Shown: one piece after another, positions 26,482 through 34,054 of the stretch
How positions within the stretch are numbered: the stretch's first letter is position 1
Layout: the number at the start of each line of letters is the position of its first letter
Source of the DNA: Aeromicrobium fastidiosum
GTDB lineage: Bacteria > Actinomycetota > Actinomycetes > Propionibacteriales > Nocardioidaceae
NCBI RefSeq assembly: GCF_017876595.1
Contig: NZ_JAGIOG010000001.1
Coordinates: forward strand, 930,001-994,000
Length of the DNA: 64,000 nt
Direction: 5' to 3'
Translations under genes and position numbers: made by a program
The notes under the pieces: generated by a model
What the model was told of the DNA's origin: nothing
The model's input: the letters and a program-made list of their open reading frames with translations, nothing else
Database searches by the model: none

Positions 26482-29394
26482 ATGGACCCCGTCACCACCG
26501 GCCTTCCTCGGCCGGCCGTCACCGTCGACCAGGCCATCGCGTTCGCGCGCGAGCACTTCGGTGTCGACGGCACCGGTGTCGAGCTCGGCAGCCAGCAGGA
26601 CCGCAACGTCCTGCTGACCACCCCTGGCGGCACCCGCTACCTGTTCAAGGTCAGCAACCCGGTCTTCACGCGTGCCGAGATCGAGGTACAGAACCTCGCC
26701 ATGCGCCATCTCGCGGAGCGCGGGCACGTCACGCCGCAGCCCACCGCAGCCCTGGACGGCGCGGAGATCGTCGAGGTCGACGTCGACGGTGTGCCGCACG
26801 CCGTGCGCCTGCTGACCTTCGTGCCCGGTGCGCCCCTGTCGTCCGGGGGCGCACCCTGGCCGGCCACGCTCGCGCGGATCGGCCAGCTGGCCGGACAGAT
26901 GACGGCCGCGCTCGCGGACGTCACCCACCCGGGCCTCGAGCGCGACCTGCAGTGGGACCTGCGTCAGGGCGAGGCGGTCGTCGCCGAGCGGCTCCACCTG
27001 ATCGAGGACCCCACGCGGCGGGAGTCGGTCGAACGGGCACTGCGCCGCGTGACCGCCGATCTCGACCCCGTGCGGGACGCGCTGCCGACCCAGCCCGTCC
27101 ACGGCGACCTGACGACCGACAACCTGGTCGGCGACCGCGACCACGAGGGCGTCCTCCGGCCCACCGGCATCATCGACTTCGGCGACGTCATGACCAGCTG
27201 GCGGGTGGCCGAGCTGGCCGTCGCGTGCAGCGCGGTGTTCCGGCACGAGCCCGACCGGCCGCTCGCGATCCTGCCCATGGTCGCGGCCTTCGATGCCGAG
27301 GTGGGTCTCACCGATGACGAGCTGGCTGCGCTGTGGCCGCTGATCGTCCTGCGCGGCACGACCCTGGTGGTCAGCGGTGCCGAGCAGCTCGCGGTCGACC
27401 CGAACAACGCGTACGCCGCGGCCGCTCTCGACGACGAGTGGGCGATGTACGAGGTGCCTGCCGCCCAGGATGCCGCCGTCATGACCGCGGCGATCCGGCT
27501 GGGCCTCGGACGCCCGGTCGCAGAGCCCGCGTCACCGGCCGGCATCCGCCCCTTGGCGAGCTCACTCGTCGATGGGCCCCCGGCGATCGTCCGGCTCGGA
27601 CACGACAGCGATGCCCTGTGGGACGGCGTCTGGCTCGAGGACGGCCCGGCGCAGGAGGAGGTGGCCCTCGGCGATGCCGTGTCGCGCGCCCCGGCGGCCA
27701 TGACCCTCTTCGGCGAGGCCCGGCTCACCCGCGCCCGCGCCAACAGCCGCGACGAGCCGACGAACGTCGCCCTTGCCTGCGACCTGCGGACAGCGTCGCC
27801 CGTGACGCTGACGGCCCCCTTCGACGGCACCGTCGGCCACCGCGCGGGAGCCCTCGTCCTGACGGGCCGCGACCACGCCGTCGTCCTGCGCATTCCGTCG
27901 GTCCATGGAGCCGCCGGCGACGGCGACGTCCTCGCGGCCGGCGACGCGTTGGCGACGACCAATCGTGCGACGGTGTGGCTCACCGTGCCGGCGGCCGTCG
28001 CCGACAGCCTGCCGCCGGCCTTCGTCAGGTCGTCCGAGCTGCCCGCCTGGCGCACTCGGGTGCTCGATCCGGCGCCCTTGCTAGGCACCGAGCCGTCGCC
28101 GGCCCCGACCCGCGACGCCGTCGACCTGCTCGAGCGCCGCACCGGGGCCTACGCGCCCTTGCAGGAGCACTACTACGCGGCCCCGCCACAGATCGAGCGC
28201 GGATGGCGTGAGCACCTGGTCGACACGACTGGTCGGCACTACGTCGACATGGTCAACAACGTCTCCGTCCTCGGGCACGGGCACCCCGAGGTGGCGGCCA
28301 CGGCCGCCGACCAGTGGCGCCGGCTCAACACCAACTCACGGTTCCACTACGCCGCCGTCGCCGAGCTGAGCGAACGCCTGCTCGCGACCGTCCCCGACGA
28401 GCTCGACACGGTCCTGCTGGTCAACAGCGGCTCGGAGGCCGTCGACCTGGCGCTGCGACTGACCCGCGCGTTCAGCGGACGCGAGGACGTCCTGTGCGTC
28501 ACCGAGTCGTACCACGGTTGGACAGTCGCCTCGGACGCCGTCTCGACCTCGACATCGGACAATCCGCTGGCCGAGCAGACCCGTCCCGGATGGGTGCACA
28601 CCGTCGAGCTCCCCAACGCCTACCGCGGCACGCACCGAGGAGCCGGTGCCGGCGAGGCCTACGCGCGCGACGCCGTGGCCGAGATCGAGCGACTGTCGCG
28701 GGCCGGCACGCCGATCGGCACCTGGATCGCCGAGCCGCGCAACGGCAACGCCGGCGCGATCGGTCTGGCCGACGGATTCCTCGCCCCGGTCTTCGAGGCG
28801 ATTCGCGCGGGTGGCGGCATCTGCATCTCCGACGAGGTGCAGGTCGGCTACGGACGGCAGGGCGAATGGTTCTGGGGCTACGAGGAGCACGGTGTCGTGC
28901 CGGACGTCATCACGATGGCCAAGGCGATGGGCAACGGGCACCCGCTCGGAGCCGTCATCACCAGGGCGGAGATCGCGCAGGCCCTGGCCGACCAGGGCAC
29001 GTTCTTCTCGTCCTCGGGCGGCAGCACGCTGAGCAGCCGCATCGGCGCGACGGTGCTCGACGTCATCGAGCGCGACGGGCTGCAGGAGAACGCCCGCATC
29101 GTCGGTGCGCACCTCAAGAGCGAGGTCGAGCGACTCGCCGAGAGGCATCCCCTCATCGGCACGGTCCACGGCCGTGGGCTCTACCTCGGCATCGAGCTGG
29201 TGCGCGACCGCGAGACGCTCGAGCCGGCACCCGACGAGACCGCCGCGCTGTGCGACCGCATGCTGCAGCTCGGTGTCGTCGTGCTGCCGACCGGCGACCG
29301 GCAGAACGTCCTCAAGGTCAAGCCGCCGCTGTGCATGTCGCGCGACAGCGTCGACTTCTTCGTGGCCCGGCTCGACGAGGCCCTCGGCGGCTGA
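26482..29394 (+). CDS. Kinase / M23-like / class III aminotransferase fusion
   Basis: From the ATG at 26482 (GGAGGA just upstream) the protein has 970 residues in three parts: an aminoglycoside-phosphotransferase-like kinase (about 1-330; VHGDLTTDNLVGD is the catalytic loop, IIDFGDV the metal site), a middle beta-rich region like a degenerate M23 peptidase or lipoyl-type fold (about 370-520), and a PLP-dependent class III aminotransferase-fold domain (about 545-970; DEVQVGYGR, and MAKAMGNG with the PLP lysine). Related fusions resemble human AGXT2L/hydroxylysine-kinase partners, suggesting phosphorylation of an amino alcohol or hydroxylysine then phospho-elimination; the substrate is inference. 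A TATGAT -10 lies at 26428. The Lrp gene is the likely regulator. Confidence 0.9.
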   Translation: MDPVTTGLPRPAVTVDQAIAFAREHFGVDGTGVELGSQQDRNVLLTTPGGTRYLFKVSNPVFTRAEIEVQNLAMRHLAERGHVTPQPTAALDGAEIVEVDVDGVPHAVRLLTFVPGAPLSSGGAPWPATLARIGQLAGQMTAALADVTHPGLERDLQWDLRQGEAVVAERLHLIEDPTRRESVERALRRVTADLDPVRDALPTQPVHGDLTTDNLVGDRDHEGVLRPTGIIDFGDVMTSWRVAELAVACSAVFRHEPDRPLAILPMVAAFDAEVGLTDDELAALWPLIVLRGTTLVVSGAEQLAVDPNNAYAAAALDDEWAMYEVPAAQDAAVMTAAIRLGLGRPVAEPASPAGIRPLASSLVDGPPAIVRLGHDSDALWDGVWLEDGPAQEEVALGDAVSRAPAAMTLFGEARLTRARANSRDEPTNVALACDLRTASPVTLTAPFDGTVGHRAGALVLTGRDHAVVLRIPSVHGAAGDGDVLAAGDALATTNRATVWLTVPAAVADSLPPAFVRSSELPAWRTRVLDPAPLLGTEPSPAPTRDAVDLLERRTGAYAPLQEHYYAAPPQIERGWREHLVDTTGRHYVDMVNNVSVLGHGHPEVAATAADQWRRLNTNSRFHYAAVAELSERLLATVPDELDTVLLVNSGSEAVDLALRLTRAFSGREDVLCVTESYHGWTVASDAVSTSTSDNPLAEQTRPGWVHTVELPNAYRGTHRGAGAGEAYARDAVAEIERLSRAGTPIGTWIAEPRNGNAGAIGLADGFLAPVFEAIRAGGGICISDEVQVGYGRQGEWFWGYEEHGVVPDVITMAKAMGNGHPLGAVITRAEIAQALADQGTFFSSSGGSTLSSRIGATVLDVIERDGLQENARIVGAHLKSEVERLAERHPLIGTVHGRGLYLGIELVRDRETLEPAPDETAALCDRMLQLGVVVLPTGDRQNVLKVKPPLCMSRDSVDFFVARLDEALGG

Positions 29395-29409
29395 CACCTC
29401 CCCGGAGGA

Positions 29410-30279
29410 CTAGGGCAGCAGCGGCTCGACGCGATAGCCCATCGTCAACGTCTCGCCGGGACCGACGATCCGGACGCCCGGCTTGTCGCGCAGCTCGCCG
29501 GCGAAGTCGATCGGGGCCGCTCCGCCCACGCACGGCTCGAGGCACAGCAGGTCTGCTCCGGTCGGGCGCGACCAGACCACGAACACGTCGACCGCGTCGT
29601 CCCAGGTCATCCGGATGCCGCGGCCGGACGGGGCGAGGTAGCTCAGCCCGCGGCTGGCGACCTGATCCATCACGATCGCATCGGCGGCGAACAGACCGGG
29701 ATCGAGCCGCAGCGTGCCGCCGACGACGGGCGTCGGCTGCGCCTCGGGCAGCACGAGGGTGTGGTCGAGGCGGCGGATGGGGGCGGGTTCGGGCTCGTCG
29801 AAGACGACCACGTGGTCGGTCCTTGCCACGCCGGGCTCCAGCGGCCAGGCGAAGGCGGGATGCGATCCGATCGAGACCGGTATCGGCGAGTCACCGGGAT
29901 TCAGCACCTCGTAGGTCGTGGCGAGCCCGACGTCGTCCATGACGTAGCGCGCAGTGAGCTCGAAGGCGAAGGGGAACCGCGCGCGCGTCTCGGCGCTGTC
30001 GCTCAGCTGCAGCGTCGCCGACGACTCAGTGGCCTCCACGACGTCCCACTCGAGGTCGCGGGCGAAGCCGTGCTGCGTCAGCGGGTACGTCGCGCCGTCG
30101 ACCGTGATCGTGTCGTCCGGCACGCGACCGACGATCGGGAAGAGGATCGGCGCATGGCGGCGCCACTCGGCACCCGCCTGCCAGAGCAGCTCGTGACCCG
30201 TCGCGTCGCGCAGGGAGTGCGGCTCGGCACCCAGGGGCGAGATGTCGGCCGTCCCGGCACCCCCGCGCAGGCGCAGCAC
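29410..30279 (-). CDS. Aldose 1-epimerase family protein
   Basis: A GTG at 30279 gives 289 residues and sits one base past the stop of the LON-domain gene. The galactose-mutarotase fold is shown by GAEPHSLRDATGHELLW, PILFPIVGRVPDD, QHGFARDLEW with the catalytic His, SIGSHPAFAWPL and LCLEPCVG. It interconverts anomers of a sugar or sugar phosphate; substrate unknown. It converges with the aminotransferase fusion, 15 bases apart. Confidence 0.9.
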   Translation of the reverse strand: MLRLRGGAGTADISPLGAEPHSLRDATGHELLWQAGAEWRRHAPILFPIVGRVPDDTITVDGATYPLTQHGFARDLEWDVVEATESSATLQLSDSAETRARFPFAFELTARYVMDDVGLATTYEVLNPGDSPIPVSIGSHPAFAWPLEPGVARTDHVVVFDEPEPAPIRRLDHTLVLPEAQPTPVVGGTLRLDPGLFAADAIVMDQVASRGLSYLAPSGRGIRMTWDDAVDVFVVWSRPTGADLLCLEPCVGGAAPIDFAGELRDKPGVRIVGPGETLTMGYRVEPLLP

Positions 30280-30280
30280 G

Positions 30281-30910
30281 TCACAGCCCCCTGACGTCGT
30301 AGGTCTCGCCGGCGTCCTGCGTCGCGGCGAAGACCGCGTCGAGCAGCTCGCGAGCCGTCGCGCAGCCCAGCAGCCGCAGCTGGTCGAGCGGCCCGAGCGG
30401 GGCGATCGCCGCGAGCTGCCACAGCGCGTCGACCGGGTCGTCGCTGAGCTGGACGGCGGGCGACCAGCTGAGGTCGTCGAACTCGCTGGCACGCGCCAGC
30501 GTCCGGCGCACCAGCGCCTCGGTCTGGTCGAACCGCTCCCGCAGCTCCTCGTCCCACTCCAGGGCGGGCAGGTCGCGGACGCGGGCTCGTGGGTAGGGGT
30601 GCTCGCCCAGCCACTCGACGACCTCGATGCGGCGGGTGCCCTCGCCGAGCAGGGCCAGGTAGCCGTCGGCGACCTTGAGCTCGGCGACCTGCGCGATCGT
30701 GCCGACGTCGAAGCGCTTCTCGCCGCCGCCGACCTCCTGGCCGCGCTCGATCAGCACGACGCCGAACTCGGCGGGCCCGTCGGGGAGCAGGTCCTGCAGC
30801 ATCTGCAGGTAGCGCGGCTCGAAGACCCGCAGGGGCAGCGGCATCGCCGGGAACAGCACCGAGCCGAGGGGGAACATCGCGATCTCGGTGACGTCGTCCA
30901 TGCCGACCAT
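30281..30910 (-). CDS. LON substrate-binding-domain protein
   Basis: A 209-residue protein consisting of the LON N-terminal domain only (MFPLGSVLFPAMPLPLRVFEPRYLQML at residues about 12-38, then EFGVVLIERGQEVGGG), with a helical tail; no AAA or protease part. Such proteins are common in actinobacteria and have no established role, perhaps as substrate adaptors. A second possible start is MDDVTE at 30901. It is followed directly by the epimerase gene. Confidence 0.9.
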   Translation of the reverse strand: MVGMDDVTEIAMFPLGSVLFPAMPLPLRVFEPRYLQMLQDLLPDGPAEFGVVLIERGQEVGGGEKRFDVGTIAQVAELKVADGYLALLGEGTRRIEVVEWLGEHPYPRARVRDLPALEWDEELRERFDQTEALVRRTLARASEFDDLSWSPAVQLSDDPVDALWQLAAIAPLGPLDQLRLLGCATARELLDAVFAATQDAGETYDVRGL

Positions 30911-30953
30911 CCCACCACGCGACCGCCCGGCGGCAACCCGAACCCGCCCGACG

Positions 30954-31775
30954 TCAGGCCAGCGCCGGGGCGGCCTCGGGTCGTGCGTGGTGGCGGCCGC
31001 GCGGCACGATCATCGGCGTGCCGCTCACCGGGTCGGGGACGACCTCGCAGGCCAGGCCGAAGACGTCGGTGATGACGTCGGCGGTGATGACGGCTGACGG
31101 CGGACCCTCGGCGACGATCGCACCCTTCTTCATCGCGATGATGTGGTCGGCGTAGCGGCACGCGAGGTTGAGGTCGTGCAGCACGATGACGACGGTCTTG
31201 CCCGACTCGCGGTTGAGATCGGTCAGCAGGTCGAGCAGCTCGACCTGGTGGTTGATGTCGAGGTACGTCGTGGGCTCGTCGAGCAGCAGCAGGTCGGTGT
31301 CCTGTGCCAGGGCCATCGCGACCCACACCCGCTGGCGCTGGCCGCCCGACAGCTCGGCGATGTTGCGGTGCTCGAGATCGGTCGTGCCAGTGGCCTCGAG
31401 AGCCGCCGCGACCGCCTCGTCGTCGTCCGCGTTCCACCGTCGGAACCAGCCCTGGTGGGGGTAGCGGCCGCGGCCGACGAGGTCGCCGACCGAGATGCCG
31501 TCGGGGGCGACGGGCGTCTGGGGCAGCAGGCCCATGACCTTGGCGACGTCGATGCTCTTCATGTCCTGCACCGAGGTGCCGTCGAGCACGACCCGGCCCG
31601 ACCGGGGGCTCAGCAGCCGGGCGAGTCCACGCAGCAGCGTCGACTTGCCGCAGGCGTTGGCGCCCACGATGACGGTGATGCGGCCGTCGGGGATCTGGAC
31701 GTCGAGGTCCTTGACGATGTCGACGTCGGCGTAGCCGAGGGTGAGGTTCTCGGCCCGCAGGTCGTGAGAGGTCAT
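30954..31775 (-). CDS. Iron-chelate ABC importer ATPase
   Basis: The ATG at 31775 gives 273 residues. Walker A VGANACGKST (Ala instead of the usual Gly-x-Gly form is common in FecE-type ATPases), LSGGQRQRVWVAMAL, Walker B LLLLDEPTTYLD. It belongs to the FepC/FecE subfamily that powers siderophore or haem uptake. It overlaps the upstream permease gene by four bases and is the last gene of the importer operon; a substrate-binding protein is not encoded nearby. Confidence 0.93.
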   Translation of the reverse strand: MTSHDLRAENLTLGYADVDIVKDLDVQIPDGRITVIVGANACGKSTLLRGLARLLSPRSGRVVLDGTSVQDMKSIDVAKVMGLLPQTPVAPDGISVGDLVGRGRYPHQGWFRRWNADDDEAVAAALEATGTTDLEHRNIAELSGGQRQRVWVAMALAQDTDLLLLDEPTTYLDINHQVELLDLLTDLNRESGKTVVIVLHDLNLACRYADHIIAMKKGAIVAEGPPSAVITADVITDVFGLACEVVPDPVSGTPMIVPRGRHHARPEAAPALA

Positions 31776-32809
31776 CCGCCGCGTCCTTCCCGGTTGACGG
31801 TGGCGAGGAGCCAGATGAGGTAGGGCGCGCCGATGATGCCGGTCACGACGCCTGTCGGCAGGGGGGTGGGCAGCACCTGCTGCGCCACGAGGTCGGCACC
31901 CAGCACGATGACCGCTCCCACCAGTCCGGCGGCCAGGATGCCGCCCGAGGGGCCTGCCAGCCGCTGCGCGATGGGGCCGGCGATCAGGGCGACGAACAAG
32001 ATGGGTCCGGCGACGGCGGTCGCGAAGCCGATCAGGACGATCGAGATGCCGAGGAGGGCCAGTCGGTTGAGCTCGACCCTCGACCCGAGCGCCTTGGCCG
32101 TGTCGTCGCCGAGCTCGAGGGTGCGCAACGGCCGCTCGAGCACCAGCGCGACCGGCACGATGACGACGACGGCAACCAGCAGGGTGCGCAGCTCGCCGGC
32201 TCCGGACTGGCCCACGGTGCCCGCGAGCCACGTCATCGCCTCGCGTGCCTCGTAGAGCTCGGCCCGCGAGATGACGTAGCCGACGATCGAGAGCATGAAC
32301 TCCGAGACGCCGATGCCGATCAGGATGAACCGGTAGCCCGAGATGCCGTCGCGCCACGCCAGCACGTAGATGAGCAACGCGGTGAGCAGTGCGCCCACGA
32401 GGGCCGAGCCGGAGATCACCGAGCTGCTGGCGTTGAACAGCACGATCGACGAGACCGCGAACAGGCTGGCCCCCGACGAGATGCCGACGAAGTCGGGCGA
32501 CGCCAGCGGGTTGCCCAGCAGCTTCTGGAACACGATGCCCGCCACGCCGAGCGCGATGCCGACCGCGAGCCCGGCCGAAGCCGTCGGGAGCCGCAGGTCG
32601 CGCACGATGAAGTCGTTGGTGGGGTCGTCCCCGATCCCCAGGACGGCCTTGACGACGCCAAGCGGCGAGACGTAGTACGAGCCGACCATCATCGTGAGAA
32701 CGAACAAGCCCAGGACGAGCGCGGCCAGCACGATCGTCACGACGGTCGCGCGACGGTGGCGGTGGCGGCGTCCTGCGCGGACGACGGGTACGTCGAGGGT
32801 CGAGGTCAT
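31772..32809 (-). CDS. FecCD-type ABC permease
   Basis: A 345-residue permease of the iron-siderophore (BtuC/FepG) family with about nine to ten helices: LRLPTASAGLAVGIALGVAG, QKLLGNPLASPDFVGISSGAS and FVALIAGPIAQRLAG are the family's conserved segments. It pairs with the second permease (32815-33867), five bases upstream, to form the channel. Confidence 0.93.
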   Translation of the reverse strand: MTSTLDVPVVRAGRRHRHRRATVVTIVLAALVLGLFVLTMMVGSYYVSPLGVVKAVLGIGDDPTNDFIVRDLRLPTASAGLAVGIALGVAGIVFQKLLGNPLASPDFVGISSGASLFAVSSIVLFNASSSVISGSALVGALLTALLIYVLAWRDGISGYRFILIGIGVSEFMLSIVGYVISRAELYEAREAMTWLAGTVGQSGAGELRTLLVAVVVIVPVALVLERPLRTLELGDDTAKALGSRVELNRLALLGISIVLIGFATAVAGPILFVALIAGPIAQRLAGPSGGILAAGLVGAVIVLGADLVAQQVLPTPLPTGVVTGIIGAPYLIWLLATVNREGRGG

Positions 32810-32814
32810 CGCGA

Positions 32815-33867
32815 TCAGAGCTCCGCGAGGTTGCGGTAGCGGACGAGCAGGATGAAGGCCGGGGCCCCGAGGACACCGATCACGACACCGACCTGCAGCT
32901 CGCCGGGCGAGATGATGAGGCGACCGACGATGTCGGCGGCGAGCAGCACGATGGGTGTGAGCAGCAGCGAGTACGACAGGATCCAGCGGTAGTCGGGGCC
33001 GCAGATCATCCGGGCCAGGTGCGGCACGATGAGGCCCACGAACACGATCGGGCCGCAGGCGGCGGTGGCCGCGCCGCACAGCACCGCGACGGTCACGAAC
33101 ATCATGACGCGGGTCAGCCGCACCCGCTGGCCGAGGGCGAGAGCGAGGTCCTCGCCGAGGGCCAGGCCGTTGAGGGCCCGGCCCGTGCCGAGCGCCAGCA
33201 CGATGCCGAGCGCCAGGAACGGGAGGGTCTGCCAGAACACCGGGAAGTAGCGACCGGCGAGCGACCCGACCTGCCAGAAGCGCAGCTCGTTGAGCGCCGA
33301 GACGTTGGTCATGATGATCGCCGACGTGAACGACGACAGGATCGCGGTGACCGCCGCCCCGGCGAGGGCCAGCTTGACCGGCGTGGCCCCTTCGCGTCCG
33401 AACGAGGCGATGCCGTAGACCACGACGGTGGCCAAGCCGGCGCCGGCGAAGGCGAACCAGACGTAGGTGCTGACCGACTGGACGCCCAGCACCATGATGC
33501 CGAACACGATGAACGCCGCCGCGCCCGCGTTGATGCCCATGATGCCGGGATCGGCCAGCGGGTTGCGGGTGACGCCCTGCAGGATCGCGCCGCTCAGGCC
33601 GAGCGCCGCGCCGGCGACGATGCCGATCAGGGTGCGGGGCACGCGCAGCTCGCGGATCACGGTCTCGGACGCGTTGCCGGGGTCGTAGTCGTCGAACGCC
33701 TTCCAGATCGTGGAGAGGCCGACGCCGCGGGCACCCATCGTGATGCTGAAGAAGCACACGACGGCCAGCACGCCGATCAGGATCACGAAGCCGGTCGAGA
33801 GCACGGCCCGGGAGCGGTGGGTCGGGCGCTGCTCGGAGGCAGGCACGAGGCGGTCGCTGACGGTCAT
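32815..33867 (-). CDS. FecCD-type ABC permease
   Basis: A 350-residue permease of the same family, first gene of the operon: RELRVPRTLIGIVAGAALGL, QGVTRNPLADPGIMGINAGAA and FVGLIVPHLARMICG are typical. It would form a heterodimer with the next permease. Its start is preceded by a CCTAA-C-TTAGG palindrome that resembles half of a DtxR/IdeR iron box, so repression by iron is likely. Confidence 0.93.
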   Translation of the reverse strand: MTVSDRLVPASEQRPTHRSRAVLSTGFVILIGVLAVVCFFSITMGARGVGLSTIWKAFDDYDPGNASETVIRELRVPRTLIGIVAGAALGLSGAILQGVTRNPLADPGIMGINAGAAAFIVFGIMVLGVQSVSTYVWFAFAGAGLATVVVYGIASFGREGATPVKLALAGAAVTAILSSFTSAIIMTNVSALNELRFWQVGSLAGRYFPVFWQTLPFLALGIVLALGTGRALNGLALGEDLALALGQRVRLTRVMMFVTVAVLCGAATAACGPIVFVGLIVPHLARMICGPDYRWILSYSLLLTPIVLLAADIVGRLIISPGELQVGVVIGVLGAPAFILLVRYRNLAEL

Positions 33868-33872
33868 GGCCC

Positions 33873-33891
33873 CGTCAGCCTAACTTAGGTA
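33873..33891 (-). promoter_or_regulatory. DtxR/IdeR-like iron box
   Basis: The perfect palindrome CCTAA-C-TTAGG (33879-33889) is inside AGCCTAACTTAGG, which matches the consensus right half AGCCTAACCTAA well; the left half is poor, about 12 of 19 positions overall. It lies 12 bases before the start of the first importer gene, where an iron-dependent repressor would act. Confidence 0.55.
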
Positions 33892-33990
33892 TGCCTTGCC
33901 AATCCACCGTGCCTGCGTCACAGCGGACGGGACGGATCTTTCGACGTATAGGTCGTCCCGGCGACCCGAACGTCGACACGTCAGTCATGC

Positions 33991-34029
33991 ACGACGCCCC
34001 CGCAACCCTGGGGGCTGCGGGGGCGTCGT
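33991..34029 (-). terminator. Hairpin terminator after fadB
   Basis: ACGACGCCCCCGCA and TGCGGGGGCGTCGT form a perfect 14-base stem with an 11-base loop, 26 bases past the stop of the fadB-like gene. It should end the fadA-fadB transcript and isolate it from the iron importer operon. Confidence 0.85.
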
Positions 34030-34054
34030 CGCGGACGAGCTCGGACGAACGTCC

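Noticed and set aside
29398..29409. CCTCC-CC-GGAGG hairpin between aminotransferase fusion and epimerase genes
   Set aside because: Five-base stem with a two-base loop, too weak to call a terminator.
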